The notes: generated from the sequence alone by a model not told the origin. A stretch of 48,871 bases of DNA from Candidatus Harrysmithiimonas galli (GCA_904373265.1 CAJFEE010000020.1:1-48871), one strand, 5' to 3'. Shown: positions 1-10,815, counted from the first letter of the stretch. A program made the numbers and translations.

Positions 1-99
1 TGAGTAAAGAAATACGCTCGCAAGTATGCTCTATTCCCAAGAAGCTCCCGCTTCAAGCGTTAAGAACCGTTAGGTTTAGCTAAGTGGTGAGTAGTTCAC
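1..99 (+). mobile_element. Right end of an IS200/IS605-type element with guide-RNA-like hairpin
   Basis: Bases 45-53 (CTCCCGCTT) pair with 82-91 (AAGTGGTGAG) with one bulged base, and a small inner hairpin is formed by AACC 65-68 and GGTT 73-76. The block ends in GTAGTTCAC at 91-99. This stem with a terminal TTCAC is the usual right end of IS605-family elements carrying tnpB, where the tnpB 3' end, the right end and the 3' part of the omega (reRNA) guide RNA overlap. A frame open from base 3 to a TAA at 81-83 could be the tnpB C terminus, but that cannot be confirmed from 26 codons. The rest of the element lies outside the window to the left. The bases from 100 onward would be the guide. Confidence 0.6.
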
Positions 100-1474
100 G
101 AAATCCTAACTGATAGATGGATGTTTGTACGACGATAATCAATAATTGAAATTCTTATAGCATGTTGTATCAATAAAGTCAACATGGGGAAAGGGTAAGT
201 GGCAAAATTCTGGTTGTAGGAAAATGAAATCTTGATTGGTAGCGGTATGATGGCTCACAAGCACCAGGAAGTTATTATACGCTAGCCAACAAGAGAGATA
301 ATTTATGTGACAAATCAGCATGTGTGTACCATGAGTCATGGAGCAAAACTGTCTGTATGGATTTGCTCTGGTCAGAGATTGCGGGATATTCTACAAAACG
401 CGTGCTCTTTATTCCTTTTGTCTTTATCTATGACCGCAACAAAAAGTACTACAGATTTTTTTGCTTTCCTGTGAAAAAACTGCAAGCATGGCTGGAACAG
501 GTAGGCATGAGGAAATGATAAAGGCTGGTTGCTTATTACAACGAAGCCAGAGAGATTACTAAAAGCCACATTGACAGATTGCGACAGCGATATGTATTGA
601 TGGTGAAGCTGTTGGTGGTTTACATTGTAGATATGTAATCGTGTTCGTTGTGTTGCGGGAAACAGCGGCGCAACAAATTGTAACCAAGAGAAGCTATTAT
701 GGATATTTTGAGTTTGGATTTTACAACACTTAATGCAGCGAAAAATAACTTGTTTATAAGATTGTGGAGTATTAAATGGACAGCGCCGCTACCTATATAA
801 AAATCCTTGCTCAGATGCGCTTTGTATTTTGTAAATACAATTTTCATCGTTAGCTACTGGATAAGCTATCGTTGTCTATTACTTGGCATTTTTGAAGATG
901 TTATAGAATACCTATGGTGTTATTTGGTGGATGGATGTTCTGTGAGGAGCTAGAAAGATTTTACCAAACAAACGGGACTTTGTATTGAGGTGTTTCCTTG
1001 TTGGCAATGACGAAGATCTGGATGAAGTAGCATGGAAAAGTATAATGAAAAGTGGAAAAATCTTTTTTATTTCAAGTTCTGTTTGCAAAAGGTGGATACG
1101 TTCAGTTATATTTTCTACCAGGTTACATTTCAAAAAATTGGTTGATATGAACTGACAGCCAGTGAATTTATGGACATATCGCCAATATCATTGGTGATTT
1201 TGTGCTGGAGCCTGTGTTCAGAAAAGATAATGGCTTATACACAGTAACGAAATTAGAACGTCACCTTTCAGAAATCTATGATTTACCAACCTTGTCATTT
1301 AGATTTTTTTATTTATAACCTTTTCAACAGAATATGGTTTAAAATTTCGTGGTAGGTATCTCCATTTGTATACAGTCCCAAGCTATATATTTTTTTATCT
1401 ACAATTACAGTCCTGTGTTTTCTATAAAATATCAATGCCTTGCAAGGTATTTAAGATAAAGTACTTTAAAGAAA

Positions 1475-1905
1475 TTAAGTAAGTTTTTCCAATTTTTCAT
1501 GTGTATTAGATCTTCTTTGTCGAAATGCTATAGGGGCTAAATATGGTTGGAATAACTGTATGTAAGATTGTTTTGGATCGTATGTATGAAGAGGACAAAT
1601 GGTTACAACAGGCATATCAAAAGATGTACAAAAGCTTATTGCAATTTGGTCTGCATCAATTTTACTTATAGAATATGGCAATTGTCCTGAAAGGATGGCC
1701 TTTTAGTAAACTTTAGCATCAATTGTACAGTTTTATATACTTCATTGGTGTTAATGTATATAAAACTTTTTGTATGCCAAGTTCTTTTGCGATTTGTATA
1801 ACATTGGCGCGTTCTTTATATTTGTATCTACATTAGATAACGGGCAAGTGTTAGAAATATAAAATGGTAGAGCGTTGCAAGATGTGAAGTTATATCACAG
1901 TCATG
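1475..1905 (-). pseudogene. Remnant of LegB-like NAD-dependent nucleotide-sugar epimerase/dehydratase
   Basis: Reading the minus strand and changing frame several times gives successive blocks typical of extended short-chain dehydrogenases: HLATLYHF near 1890, VDTNIK then ANVIQIAKELGIQKVLYI and TNEVYKT (family: VDTNVKGTLNVLQAARELG...TSTSEVYGT) at about 1750-1850, the catalytic-region block SKIDADQIAISF and FDMPVVTI..P.HTYDPKQS at about 1570-1670 (family: SKIAADQLA...RPFNTYGPRQS), then VIPTIFS in another frame at about 1520-1550 (family AVIPTII). The order is right and the frames are broken, so this is a pseudogene. The best family match from memory is the NAD-dependent 4,6-dehydratase used for legionaminic acid-type sugars. 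Its N terminus and C terminus are missing or unrecognisable. Confidence 0.6.
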
Positions 1906-1937
1906 CATGGAATCTTTTACGATACAAGGGTCACAAA

Positions 1938-2120
1938 TATCTTAAAAAGAAAAATTTATTTTGATTTTTATAAGAAAGTGATTCAGTCATCTCCATGAAT
2001 TCAATGAATGATAATAAATCAAATGCTTTTACATCTTTTTTTGTTAGTTGATCTGAATCTTTTTAAGGTTCCATAAGAAATTCTCTTTCTTTCCTTTGAA
2101 TGTCTGCTTCTTTCCTTCTG
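1938..2120 (-). pseudogene. Unidentified gene remnant with in-frame stop
   Basis: The minus strand contains a coding-like frame reading KEADIQRKEREFLMEP, then a TAA, then KDSDQLTKKDVKAFDLLSF and about 25 further residues to a TGA. Charged, regular composition on both sides of the stop suggests one former gene. No family was recognised and no ribosome binding site is evident. Confidence 0.3.
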
Positions 2121-2127
2121 ATAAACA

Positions 2128-2156
2128 TTGACTTGTCTATTTATTTAAATTAAACT
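2128..2156 (+). promoter_or_regulatory. Sigma-A promoter of the purine operon
   Basis: TTGACT at 2128-2133 and TAAACT at 2151-2156 are separated by 17 bases. The predicted start lies about 25 bases before the riboswitch aptamer. No clear pair of PurR boxes (CCGAAC-type) was seen around it. Confidence 0.6.
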
Positions 2157-2185
2157 AAGAATGTATTAAAATCAAGCATAAACTA

Positions 2186-2254
2186 CCTTATATATCTTTG
2201 AGAATAAGGCTCAAAAGTTTCTACCTAGTTACCGTAAATAACTAGACTATAAGG
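2186..2254 (+). promoter_or_regulatory. Guanine-type purine riboswitch
   Basis: All three helices of the purine aptamer can be drawn: P1 CCTTATA 2186-2192 with TATAAGG 2248-2254; P2 TTTGAG with CTCAAA around loop AATAAGG; P3 CTAGTT with AACTAG around loop ACCGTAAAT. The invariant junction AGTTTCTACC is present. The J3/1 segment reads GACTAT, with C where adenine riboswitches have U, so guanine or hypoxanthine is the expected ligand. It lies upstream of purE, where binding would be expected to reduce operon expression through the terminator at 2457. Confidence 0.93.
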
Positions 2255-2456
2255 AAATCAAAGACATAGCTTTAAATGGGCAAAAAATGCTTGTCAAAGC
2301 AAATAAATGGATGTATAAGCATAAGATATACATTCATAGACAAATTGGTTCGTCCTTGTCCGCTTTACAAAATTTTTGGTTCGTTTTCAAAAATCAAAAA
2401 GAAATATGCAGACAATTGGCAATATATTGCTTTTGATTTATTCTTTGGTTTCTTTT

Positions 2457-2503
2457 GGTTGCAACCTTTCTCCAAGAAGAGGGAGTCGTATGCAGCCTTT
2501 TTT
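2457..2503 (+). terminator. Conditional terminator in the purE leader
   Basis: GGTTGCA 2457-2463 pairs with TGCAGCC 2491-2497 (one G-U pair), an inner CTCC/GGAG pairing extends the hairpin, and six T follow. It stands 35 bases before the purE start and is the likely expression platform of the guanine riboswitch. The competing antiterminator was not resolved, and the roughly 200 bases between aptamer and terminator are otherwise unassigned leader. Confidence 0.7.
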
Positions 2504-2537
2504 CATTTACTTTATAACGATATTTGGAGGGGATGAT

Positions 2538-3023
2538 ATGACAAAAGTTGGTGTCATTATGGGTAGTCTATCAGATTGGGAAACGATGAGACATTGTTGT
2601 GAAATCTTGGATACATTTGGCATTGCATATGAGAAAAAAGTGGTTTCAGCACATCGCACGCCAGATGAAATGTTTACTTATGCAAAAAGCGCACATGAAC
2701 GAGGGCTAAAAGTCATTGTTGCTGGTGCAGGTGGTGCAGCACATTTGCCAGGTATGGTCGCTTCAAAGACAAGCCTACCAGTGATTGGGGTTCCAGTAAA
2801 ATCAAGTAATTTAAACGGTGTGGATTCTCTTTTATCCATTGTACAAATGCCTGGGGGGGTTCCCGTTGCAACGGTTTCCATTGGAAAAGCAGGAGCAACC
2901 AATGCTGGATTGTTGGCAGCACAAATTTTGGCAAGTAGCGATGAATCCTTATTTCAAAAATTACAAGATTACAAAGGGATGTTGAGAAATAAAGTCTTAA
3001 CAGAGATGGTGTTGCCAGAATGA
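2538..3023 (+). CDS. purE: N5-carboxyaminoimidazole ribonucleotide mutase
   Basis: PurE moves the carboxyl group of N5-CAIR to carbon 4 to give CAIR in de novo purine synthesis. The 161-residue product has the class I family length, an N-terminal GSLSDWETM phosphate-binding motif, SAHRTP at about residue 44, and the Gly/Ala-rich [12 protein letters not shown] loop. The frame is open further upstream to 2376, but the start at 2538 is chosen because GGAGG at 2526-2530 sits 7 bases before it and the product then begins MTKVGVIMG like the family; the upstream part lies inside the riboswitch leader and terminator. First gene of the twelve-gene operon; its stop overlaps the purK start by four bases (ATGA), suggesting coupled translation of two enzymes that act in sequence. 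Confidence 0.97.
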   Translation: MTKVGVIMGSLSDWETMRHCCEILDTFGIAYEKKVVSAHRTPDEMFTYAKSAHERGLKVIVAGAGGAAHLPGMVASKTSLPVIGVPVKSSNLNGVDSLLSIVQMPGGVPVATVSIGKAGATNAGLLAAQILASSDESLFQKLQDYKGMLRNKVLTEMVLPE

Positions 3024-4138
3024 AAACCATTTTACCTCCTCAAACGATTGGAATTATTGGTGGTGGACAGTTAGGTAGAATGATGGCTATCAATGCCAAA
3101 CAGATGGGGTATCGAATTGCCTCTTTAGATCCAACACCAAATTGCCCACTTGCACAAGTTGCCGACCATGAAATTATTGGTGCGTATAGTGACCTTAAAG
3201 CGATTCAAGAACTGGCAGCAGTCAGTGATGTGATTACTTATGAGTTTGAGAATATTAGTGTAGAGGCATTGGAATGGCTGATGGAAAATGCCTATGTTCC
3301 GCAAGGGAGTCATGTTTTGTATGCAACTAAACATCGCCTTCGAGAAAAGCAAACGGTTGAATCTTTTGGGGTTTTGGTTGCTCCATATGTTGCTGTTAAC
3401 AGTCATTCTGATCTGGAAAAAGGCTTAAAGCAGCTTGGATACCCGGCGGTATTAAAAACTTGTACTGGTGGATATGACGGGAAGGGACAATCTGTGATAA
3501 AAATACCAGATGATATTCAGGATGCAATCCGGCTTTTGCAAACGGATTGCGTGCTTGAAAAATGGATTCCGTTTTTATGCGAAGTTTCTGTGATTGTTCA
3601 CCGCAGTCCTTCAGGAGAAATTTCTGCTTATCCGGTTGGTGAAAATATTCACCGAAATCAAATCTTACATGAAACCATTGTACCGGCTCGAATTCCTGAT
3701 TCGGTTTCTGTTAAGGCTTTGCAAATCGGAAAACTTATTGCAGAAAAGTTTCAGCTTGTTGGTACGCTGGCTATTGAAATGTTTGTCACCGAAGATGAGA
3801 AAATTTATGTGAATGAGTTGGCACCACGTCCTCATAACTCAGGGCACTATACGATGGAGGCTTGTGAAACTTCACAATTTGAACAGCATATTCGCGCAGT
3901 ATGCAATTTACCACTTGGAAATACAAGATTGCTTAGCCCAGTTGTTATGGTTAATGTGCTTGGTGAGCATTATGACGCTGTGATCCAAGCAAAAGATTTG
4001 TGGAAGATTGGCAAGGTGCATTTATACGGAAAAGCGGATGTAAAAACAGGTAGAAAAATGGGTCATGTGAATATTTTATGTTCGCATGTTGATTTTGCAT
4101 TGGATGCCATAAAAAATATAAAACTCTGGAATCAATAA
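3020..4138 (+). CDS. purK: N5-carboxyaminoimidazole ribonucleotide synthetase
   Basis: PurK uses ATP and bicarbonate to carboxylate AIR to N5-CAIR, the substrate of PurE. The 372-residue protein starts with the [13 protein letters not shown] nucleotide-fold motif, has the central ATP-grasp region ([13 protein letters not shown], about residues 148-160) and ends with the conserved [17 protein letters not shown] block of the ATP-grasp C-lobe. Length and order fit the family. It overlaps purE by four bases and is followed after 18 bases by purB. Confidence 0.97.
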   Translation: MKTILPPQTIGIIGGGQLGRMMAINAKQMGYRIASLDPTPNCPLAQVADHEIIGAYSDLKAIQELAAVSDVITYEFENISVEALEWLMENAYVPQGSHVLYATKHRLREKQTVESFGVLVAPYVAVNSHSDLEKGLKQLGYPAVLKTCTGGYDGKGQSVIKIPDDIQDAIRLLQTDCVLEKWIPFLCEVSVIVHRSPSGEISAYPVGENIHRNQILHETIVPARIPDSVSVKALQIGKLIAEKFQLVGTLAIEMFVTEDEKIYVNELAPRPHNSGHYTMEACETSQFEQHIRAVCNLPLGNTRLLSPVVMVNVLGEHYDAVIQAKDLWKIGKVHLYGKADVKTGRKMGHVNILCSHVDFALDAIKNIKLWNQ

Positions 4139-4156
4139 AACGGGAGGAATTTATTC

Positions 4157-5452
4157 ATGATTGAACGCTATACACGTCCAGAGATGGGAGCCATTTGGAC
4201 GGAACAAAACAAATTTCAAGCTTGGCTGGAAGTAGAAATCTTGGCTTGTGAAGCTTGGTCTGAGCTGGGGATAATTCCAAAAGCGGATGTTGAGAAGCTT
4301 TGGAAAAATGCAAAATTTGATGTTGAACGCATTTATGAAATTGAAAAGGACACCCGTCATGATGTTGTTGCGTTTACGCGCGCAGTTTCCGAAACGATTG
4401 CTGGCGATGAGAAAAAGTGGATTCATTATGGGCTGACATCAACAGATGTTGTAGATACAGCACTTTCTTATCTTTTAAAACAGGCAAATGAAATTTTGCT
4501 TAAAGATATCGAACGTTTTATTGAAATTTTAAAGGTAAAAGCAAAAAAGCATAAATATACCGTTATGATGGGGCGCACCCATGGTGTTCATGCCGAACCG
4601 ACAACCTTTGGGTTGAAAATGGCATTGTGGTATGAAGAAATGAAACGGAATTTAGAACGTTTCCAAGCTGCAGCAGAAGGTATTCGGGTCGGGAAAATTT
4701 CGGGTGCAGTCGGAACTTATGCCAATATTGATCCGTTTGTTGAACAATATGTTTGTGAGAAACTTGGTTTAAAACAGGCGCCGATTTCCACGCAGACTTT
4801 ACAGCGTGACCGTCATGCAAACTATATGGGAACGCTTGCCTTAATTGCTGCTTCTATTGAAAAATTCGCAACGGAAATTCGCGGATTGCAAAAAAGTGAA
4901 CAGCGTGAGGTTGAGGAATTTTTTGCAAAAGGACAAAAAGGTTCTTCTGCGATGCCGCATAAACGCAATCCAATCGGGTCAGAAAATATGGTGGGCTTAG
5001 CTCGTTTAATTCGGGGACATATGATTACTGCATACGAAAATGTTTCCTTATGGCATGAACGGGATATTTCGCATTCTTCTGCAGAGCGTGTCATTTTGCC
5101 AGATGCAACAATTGCTTTAAATTATATGCTGAACCGTTTTATGAATATTGTAGAAAATTTAACTGTGTTTGAAGACAATATGAAGCGAAATATGGATCGA
5201 ACCTTCGGACTGATTTATTCTCAGCGTGTATTGCTTGCATTGATTGATAAAGGCTTGTCACGTGAAGAAGCCTATGATACAGTTCAGCCTAAAACCGCCG
5301 AAGCTTGGGACAAGCAAATCCAATTTCGTCCGTTGGTAGAGGCTGATCCGAAAATTACTGATATTTTATCCTCAGAAGAAATTGCTGACTGCTTTGATTA
5401 TTCTTGGCATTTGAAACATGTGGATACCATTTTCAATCGTTTAGGTTTATAA
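4157..5452 (+). CDS. purB: Adenylosuccinate lyase
   Basis: PurB releases fumarate twice in purine synthesis: from SAICAR to AICAR and from adenylosuccinate to AMP. The 431-residue protein has the three fumarase-superfamily blocks: TSTDVVDTA near residue 95, [14 protein letters not shown] near 138, and the signature loop [16 protein letters not shown] near 260 with the catalytic Ser. A GGGAGG site precedes the ATG. Size and motifs match Bacillus PurB closely. Third gene of the operon, as in B. subtilis. Confidence 0.97.
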   Translation: MIERYTRPEMGAIWTEQNKFQAWLEVEILACEAWSELGIIPKADVEKLWKNAKFDVERIYEIEKDTRHDVVAFTRAVSETIAGDEKKWIHYGLTSTDVVDTALSYLLKQANEILLKDIERFIEILKVKAKKHKYTVMMGRTHGVHAEPTTFGLKMALWYEEMKRNLERFQAAAEGIRVGKISGAVGTYANIDPFVEQYVCEKLGLKQAPISTQTLQRDRHANYMGTLALIAASIEKFATEIRGLQKSEQREVEEFFAKGQKGSSAMPHKRNPIGSENMVGLARLIRGHMITAYENVSLWHERDISHSSAERVILPDATIALNYMLNRFMNIVENLTVFEDNMKRNMDRTFGLIYSQRVLLALIDKGLSREEAYDTVQPKTAEAWDKQIQFRPLVEADPKITDILSSEEIADCFDYSWHLKHVDTIFNRLGL

Positions 5453-5490
5453 AATCCAAATTCATATATTTTTAAAGAGGAGCAAATTTC

Positions 5491-6207
5491 ATGAATAAAG
5501 GGAACTTATTGTATGAAGGAAAGGCAAAGCGCATTTATCAAACAGAAGATGAAAATATTTTTTGGGTGGAGTATAAGGATGATGCAACAGCTTTTAATGG
5601 AGAAAAAAAAGCCTCGATTCAAGGAAAAGGTGTGCTAAACAATGCCATTACAAGTTTGATTTTTGAAAAATTAACAGAAGCCGGTGTAGAAAATCATTTT
5701 ATTCAAAAGCTTTCTGAAACTGAACAGTTGGTAAAAAAAGTCACCATTTTGCCATTGGAGGTTGTTGTTCGTAATGTAGTTGCTGGTTCTTTATCTAAAC
5801 GTACTGGGTTAGCAGAAGGAACCAAGCTGAAAAAGCCATTGATTGAATTTTATTATAAGGATGATGACTTGGGTGATCCGTTGTTTACTGATGCGCATAT
5901 TGAAATGATGGAAATTTGCAGTCCAAAAGATTTGGAGATACTTCGTGATTATGGATTTCGTGTGAATCAATTTTTGCAAGAAATTTTTGATGCCTGCCAT
6001 TTGAATTTGGTGGATTTTAAAATTGAATTGGGCAGAGATTCTGAAGGGAAAATCATTTTGGCCGATGAAATTTCACCAGATACTTGTCGTTTATGGGATA
6101 AAACAACAAATGAAAAGCTGGATAAAGATGTATTTCGTCGGGATTTAGGCAATTTAACTGATGCATATCAAGAAATTTTAAAAAGGCTAGGTGGCATAAA
6201 TGCGTAA
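5491..6207 (+). CDS. purC: Phosphoribosylaminoimidazole-succinocarboxamide synthase
   Basis: PurC (SAICAR synthetase) joins CAIR and aspartate using ATP. The 238-residue product begins with the family motif LLYEGKAKRIYQT, carries PLEVVVRNVVAGS near residue 90, and ends with the LADEISPDTCRLWD block that binds substrate. AAAGAGGAG precedes the start. It overlaps purS by eight bases. Confidence 0.97.
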   Translation: MNKGNLLYEGKAKRIYQTEDENIFWVEYKDDATAFNGEKKASIQGKGVLNNAITSLIFEKLTEAGVENHFIQKLSETEQLVKKVTILPLEVVVRNVVAGSLSKRTGLAEGTKLKKPLIEFYYKDDDLGDPLFTDAHIEMMEICSPKDLEILRDYGFRVNQFLQEIFDACHLNLVDFKIELGRDSEGKIILADEISPDTCRLWDKTTNEKLDKDVFRRDLGNLTDAYQEILKRLGGINA

Positions 6208-6454
6208 GGTAAAAGTATATGTAACGTTAAAAGAAAATGTTTTGGATCCGCAAGGAAGCGCGGTAGAACATGCACTTCACAGCTTAGGTTATCAAGCGGT
6301 TTCTCATGTCCGTATCGGAAAATATATGGAGCTTTTGGTGGATGAAAATGTTGAGAACATGGATGAAACCATAAAGGAAATGTGTGAGAAAATTTTATCT
6401 AATCCGGTCATTGAGGATTATACATACGAAATTGGGGAGGTTGTTTCCGAGTGA
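6200..6454 (+). CDS. purS: FGAM synthase subunit PurS
   Basis: PurS is the small structural subunit of the three-part formylglycinamidine ribonucleotide synthase (PurSQL) used by Bacilli. The 84-residue protein has the expected length and the family pattern [25 protein letters not shown] at its start. It overlaps purC by eight bases and purQ by four, in line with stoichiometric production of the complex. Confidence 0.95.
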   Translation: MRKVKVYVTLKENVLDPQGSAVEHALHSLGYQAVSHVRIGKYMELLVDENVENMDETIKEMCEKILSNPVIEDYTYEIGEVVSE

Positions 6455-7134
6455 AATATGCAGTGATTGTATTTCCAGGTTCCAATTGCGATGTAGATAT
6501 GTACCATGCCATTTGCGATGAGCTGGGTGAAGAGGTTGAATATGTGTGGCATACAAAGTCAAGCTTAGCAGGGTTTGATGCTATATTGCTGCCGGGTGGA
6601 TTTACCTTTGGCGATTATTTACGTTGCGGCGCCATTGCACGCTTTTCGCCAATTATGCAAGCGATTATTGAAGCTGCAAAAGCTGGGAAGCCGATTCTTG
6701 GTGTTTGTAATGGCTTTCAAATTCTTGTTGAAGCCGGACTTTTACCAGGGGCTTTGGTTAGAAATAAAAATTTAAAATTTATATGCCGGCATATCAATTT
6801 GATCGTAAAAAACAACCAAACTCTGTTTACCTCCTTGTATAAAAAGGGTGAAGTCATTGATATTCCGATTGCGCATGGGGAAGGCAGCTATTATTGCGAT
6901 GAAGAAACATTAAAGTCTTTGCAGGAAAACAATCAAATTGTGTTTTCGTATGACAGCAATCCAAATGGTAGTGTGGACAATATTGCAGGAATTATCAATG
7001 AACAAGGAAATGTTTTGGGCATGATGCCTCACCCTGAAAGAGCTGTGGATGCGCTGTTAGGCAGTGCAGACGGATTAAAAATATTTCAATCGATTTTAGC
7101 GAACTGGAGGGATACGCATGCCGCAAACGCATGA
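6451..7134 (+). CDS. purQ: FGAM synthase glutaminase subunit PurQ
   Basis: PurQ is the class I glutamine amidotransferase that feeds ammonia to PurL. The 227-residue protein contains the nucleophile elbow GVCNGFQIL (Cys near residue 86), the catalytic His in AHGEGSYY or MPHPERA, and the N-terminal [10 protein letters not shown] motif. The start is a GTG that overlaps the purS stop (GTGA); no ATG fits the N-terminal motif. The end overlaps purL by 17 bases. Confidence 0.96.
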   Translation: MKYAVIVFPGSNCDVDMYHAICDELGEEVEYVWHTKSSLAGFDAILLPGGFTFGDYLRCGAIARFSPIMQAIIEAAKAGKPILGVCNGFQILVEAGLLPGALVRNKNLKFICRHINLIVKNNQTLFTSLYKKGEVIDIPIAHGEGSYYCDEETLKSLQENNQIVFSYDSNPNGSVDNIAGIINEQGNVLGMMPHPERAVDALLGSADGLKIFQSILANWRDTHAANA

Positions 7135-9349
7135 ACCAACACCACAACAAATTAAAGAGCAACAGCTTTATCGTGAAATGGGTCTAAGTGATGAAGAATT
7201 TGCAAAAGTTGAAGAAATTTTAGGCCGTATGCCAAATTATACAGAAACCGGTATTTTTGCAGTGATGTGGTCAGAGCATTGCAGCTATAAAAATTCCAAA
7301 CCGGTTTTACGAAAGTTTCCGACATCTGGTTCAAGGGTACTGCAAGGCCCAGGAGAAGGTGCAGGTATTGTAGATATTGGAGATAAAAAGGCAGTTGTTT
7401 TTAAAATCGAAAGTCATAATCATCCGTCTGCTATTGAGCCTTATCAAGGTGCGGCAACTGGTGTTGGTGGAATTATTCGTGACATTTTTTCAATGGGTGC
7501 ACGTCCAATTGCGATGTTGAATTCTTTACGTTTTGGAGAGTTGGACACATCACGAACCAAATATTTATTTGAAGAGGTTGTTGCCGGGATTGCTGGATAT
7601 GGAAACTGTATTGGAATTCCAACGGTTGCAGGAGAAGTCCAATTTGATGCTTGCTATGAAGGGAATCCGTTGGTCAATGCAATGTGTGTTGGTATCATTG
7701 ATCATAAGGATATTAAAAAAGGACAGGCCAAAGGTGTTGGGAACTCTGTAATTTATGTCGGAGCTTCAACGGGTAAAGATGGAATTCATGGAGCAACTTT
7801 TGCTTCTGAAGAATTGTCTGAAGCTTCCGAAGAAAAACGTCCAGCCGTTCAAGTTGGTGATCCATTTATGGAAAAGCTGCTTTTGGAAGCTTGTCTGGAG
7901 ATTATTCAATCTGATGCATTGGTTGGCATTCAAGATATGGGTGCAGCTGGTTTAACTTCATCTTCTGCAGAGATGGCTTCAAAAGCCGGAATGGGAATCG
8001 AAATGAATTTGGATCAGGTTCCACAACGTGAGCCAAATATGACCCCCTATGAGATGATGCTTTCTGAATCACAAGAGCGTATGCTGTTGGTTGTGCAAAA
8101 AGGGCGTGAGGAAGAAATTTTTGCCATTACCCAAAAATATGATTTGGAGGCTAGTGTAGTCGGAACAGTGACTGAGGATAAAATGTTACGATTATTTTTT
8201 AAAGGTGAGGTTGCTGCTGAGATTCCGGTGGATGCATTGGCAGAAGAAGCACCTGTTTATAATAAGCCTTCTAAAGAGCCGGATTATTTTGCAAAATTCC
8301 GTCAAATGGAAAATGTAGAACCAGAAGTAGAAAGTTTAGAAGAAACTTTGCTACATTTATTGGAGCAAACAACGATTGCAAGCAAGGAATGGGTGTATGA
8401 CCAATATGACTATCAGGTGCGGACCAATACAGTTGTTTGTCCAGGATCAGATGCTGCTGTTTTACGTGTACGTGGTACCCATAAAGCATTAGCTATGACA
8501 ACCGATTGTAATTCCAGATACATTTATTTGGATCCGGTTGAGGGTGGAAAAATCGCAGTTGCTGAAGCCGCACGTAATATTGTATGTTCTGGCGGTCAAC
8601 CACTTGCTATTACAGACTGTTTAAATTACGGCAATCCAGAAAAGCCAGAAATCTTTTGGCAGCTCGAAAAATCTGCTGATGGAATTTCGGAGGCTTGTCG
8701 CGTACTGGAGACACCAGTTATTGGTGGAAATGTTAGCTTATACAATGAAACAAATGGAGAAGCAGTTTATCCAACACCAGTTATTGGGATGGTGGGGTTG
8801 ATTGAGGATCTTTCCCATATTACAACACAATATTTTAAAAAAGCTGGTGATCTGATTTATGTCATTGGCGGTACCAAAACAGAATTTGGTGGTAGCGAAC
8901 TACAAAAAATGCTGACTGGGAAAATTGAAGGAAAAGCACCTGCTATAGATTTAACGGTAGAAAAAGATCGTCAAAGACGGCTGCTTCGTATGATTCAGGC
9001 TGGATGGGTTGCCAGTGCGCATGATGTATCTGAAGGTGGATTATCCTGTGCATTGGCAGAATGTGTGATGGGAACAAACCTTGGACTGGATGTGCAGTTA
9101 TCTGGCTCTATGGTTACCACTTTATTTAGCGAATCCCAATCCCGTTTTGTGGTCAGTGTAAAGCCGGAAAATCAAGCAGCATTTGAAGTGACAATGACAG
9201 ATGCTTTACAAATTGGACAAGTAACAGATGACGGACAATATCAAATTACAGGTCAATCCAATGAAAAATGGATCCAGCTTCCAGTTTCTGAATTAACGCG
9301 TCGTTGGAAAGGAGCAATTCCGAAATGCTTGCAGAAATCAAAGGCTTAA
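7118..9349 (+). CDS. purL: FGAM synthase catalytic subunit PurL
   Basis: PurL converts FGAR to FGAM with ATP and ammonia supplied by PurQ. The 743-residue length is that of the small, Gram-positive form that needs PurQ and PurS. Visible motifs are the [21 protein letters not shown] substrate-binding block, [16 protein letters not shown] and the second-half repeat ([34 protein letters not shown]) expected from the internally duplicated PurM-like fold. It overlaps purF by 25 bases. Confidence 0.97.
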   Translation: MPQTHEPTPQQIKEQQLYREMGLSDEEFAKVEEILGRMPNYTETGIFAVMWSEHCSYKNSKPVLRKFPTSGSRVLQGPGEGAGIVDIGDKKAVVFKIESHNHPSAIEPYQGAATGVGGIIRDIFSMGARPIAMLNSLRFGELDTSRTKYLFEEVVAGIAGYGNCIGIPTVAGEVQFDACYEGNPLVNAMCVGIIDHKDIKKGQAKGVGNSVIYVGASTGKDGIHGATFASEELSEASEEKRPAVQVGDPFMEKLLLEACLEIIQSDALVGIQDMGAAGLTSSSAEMASKAGMGIEMNLDQVPQREPNMTPYEMMLSESQERMLLVVQKGREEEIFAITQKYDLEASVVGTVTEDKMLRLFFKGEVAAEIPVDALAEEAPVYNKPSKEPDYFAKFRQMENVEPEVESLEETLLHLLEQTTIASKEWVYDQYDYQVRTNTVVCPGSDAAVLRVRGTHKALAMTTDCNSRYIYLDPVEGGKIAVAEAARNIVCSGGQPLAITDCLNYGNPEKPEIFWQLEKSADGISEACRVLETPVIGGNVSLYNETNGEAVYPTPVIGMVGLIEDLSHITTQYFKKAGDLIYVIGGTKTEFGGSELQKMLTGKIEGKAPAIDLTVEKDRQRRLLRMIQAGWVASAHDVSEGGLSCALAECVMGTNLGLDVQLSGSMVTTLFSESQSRFVVSVKPENQAAFEVTMTDALQIGQVTDDGQYQITGQSNEKWIQLPVSELTRRWKGAIPKCLQKSKA

Positions 9350-10749
9350 ATGAAGAATGTGGAGTCTTTGCTGTTTGGGGGCATAATGATGCACCACAAA
9401 TTACGTATTATGGACTTCATGCACTACAACATCGAGGTCAGGAAGCAACAGGTATGGTTGTTACCAATGGGAAAATATTGGATATTTACAAAGGCAATGG
9501 TTTGGTTACAGAAGTTTTTCAAGAGGAGTCACTTCGGAATCTAAAAGGTTGTGGGTCAATTGGGCATGTTCGATATTGTACAAGTGGTGGTGGAGGAAGT
9601 GAGAATATTCAACCGTTCTTATTTCGTTCTTCTTCAACCTATGATTTGGCGCTTGCACATAATGGAAATCTTGTGAATGCAAATGTATTAAAAGCAGAAT
9701 TGGAAAAAATGGGCAGTATTTTCCACTCTACATCAGACACAGAGGTTTTGGGACATTTGATTCGCAGAAGTACAAAAAAGCCGTTTATTGATCAAGTGAT
9801 GGAATCTTTAGTCCGATTAGAAGGTGCGTTTGCCTATTTGATTATGAAAGATGATGAACTGATTGGTGCACGTGATCCACATGGACTACGCCCGCTTTCC
9901 CTAGGTAGACTCGGAGATGGATATATTTTGACTTCTGAAACCTGTGCTTTTCATGTTGTCGGGGCGACCTTCATTCGAGATATTGAACCGGGTGAGCTCG
10001 TTTGGATGAATCAAGAAGGTATACATTTTAAACGTTTTGCACCGAAAAAAATATGGGCAATGTGTGCGATGGAATATGTTTATTTTGCACGTCCAGATAG
10101 TGATGTGGATGGCGCAAATGTTCATTCTACACGCAAAAAAATGGGGAAATATTTGGCACAGGAAACTTCAGTTGATGCGGATGTTGTAATTGGTGTACCG
10201 GATTCCAGTATTTCTTGTGCAGTTGGTTATGCCGAACAATCCGGAATTCCATATGAGCTTGGATTAATAAAAAATCGTTATGTTGCACGTACATTTATTC
10301 AACCTTCACAAGCTTTACGAGAACAAGGTGTAAAAATGAAGCTTTCACCGGTTCGCTCTATTGTAGAAGGGAAACGGGTTATTATGGTGGATGATTCCAT
10401 TGTGCGCGGAACGACAAGCCGTCGAATTGTGAATCTATTACGTGAGGCAGGCGCAACCGAAGTTCATGTCCGTATCGGCTGCCCACCGATTCGATTTCCA
10501 TGTTTTTACGGAATTGATACCTCTACAAAGGAAGAATTGATATCTGCTAAGTTTTCCAATGAAGAAGTACGGAAGCTGATTGGTGCGGATTCTTTAGAAT
10601 ATTTAAGTGAACAGGCATTGATTCGAGCGGTTCAAGAGGAAGTCAATTCTTCGGAAAATCAAGGGCTATGCATGGCTTGTTATACCGGACAATATCCAAC
10701 AGCGCTGTTTGGATTGGATCAAGAAAAGGAAGAAAAAATAAAAATTTAA
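9325..10749 (+). CDS. purF: Amidophosphoribosyltransferase
   Basis: PurF makes phosphoribosylamine from PRPP and glutamine, the committed step. The ATG at 9325 is chosen over an in-frame TTG at 9304 because AAAGGAG lies at 9308-9314 and the product then begins [12 protein letters not shown], nearly identical to B. subtilis PurF: an 11-residue propeptide ahead of the catalytic Cys12. The PRPP loop [14 protein letters not shown] is present. Cysteines in [14 protein letters not shown] and LCMACYTG match the four ligands of the B. subtilis oxygen-sensitive 4Fe-4S cluster. The product is 474 residues. It overlaps purL, and a hairpin separates it from purM. Confidence 0.97.
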   Translation: MLAEIKGLNEECGVFAVWGHNDAPQITYYGLHALQHRGQEATGMVVTNGKILDIYKGNGLVTEVFQEESLRNLKGCGSIGHVRYCTSGGGGSENIQPFLFRSSSTYDLALAHNGNLVNANVLKAELEKMGSIFHSTSDTEVLGHLIRRSTKKPFIDQVMESLVRLEGAFAYLIMKDDELIGARDPHGLRPLSLGRLGDGYILTSETCAFHVVGATFIRDIEPGELVWMNQEGIHFKRFAPKKIWAMCAMEYVYFARPDSDVDGANVHSTRKKMGKYLAQETSVDADVVIGVPDSSISCAVGYAEQSGIPYELGLIKNRYVARTFIQPSQALREQGVKMKLSPVRSIVEGKRVIMVDDSIVRGTTSRRIVNLLREAGATEVHVRIGCPPIRFPCFYGIDTSTKEELISAKFSNEEVRKLIGADSLEYLSEQALIRAVQEEVNSSENQGLCMACYTGQYPTALFGLDQEKEEKIKI

Positions 10750-10750
10750 G

Positions 10751-10772
10751 GGCGGTAAAATGGACCGCCTTT
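10751..10772 (+). terminator. Intercistronic hairpin between purF and purM
   Basis: GGCGGT 10751-10756 and ACCGCC 10764-10769 form a perfect 6-bp stem followed by only three T. It begins one base after the purF stop. The short T run argues for an RNA-stability element or weak attenuator rather than a full terminator. Confidence 0.45.
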
Positions 10773-10815
10773 ACTGGTTCTGCATAGCGAAAAATACAAA
10801 AAGGAGGACGAATGG

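Larger units (their letters stand above)
100..2127. other. Gene-poor, decayed region
   Basis: No intact gene with a credible ribosome binding site is visible over about 2 kb. Short open frames exist (for example 324-518 on plus) and some read like protein fragments, but only two stretches could be interpreted as gene remnants and they are listed separately. The region lies between a transposon end and the purine operon promoter and is best read as decaying DNA. Confidence 0.6.

Noticed and set aside
2276-2536. 86-codon frame in the purE leader
   Set aside because: It lies between riboswitch and terminator, has no ribosome site and no recognisable protein pattern.
2376-2537. N-terminal extension of PurE
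   Set aside because: It runs through the riboswitch terminator and has no ribosome site; the family N terminus and GGAGG fit 2538.
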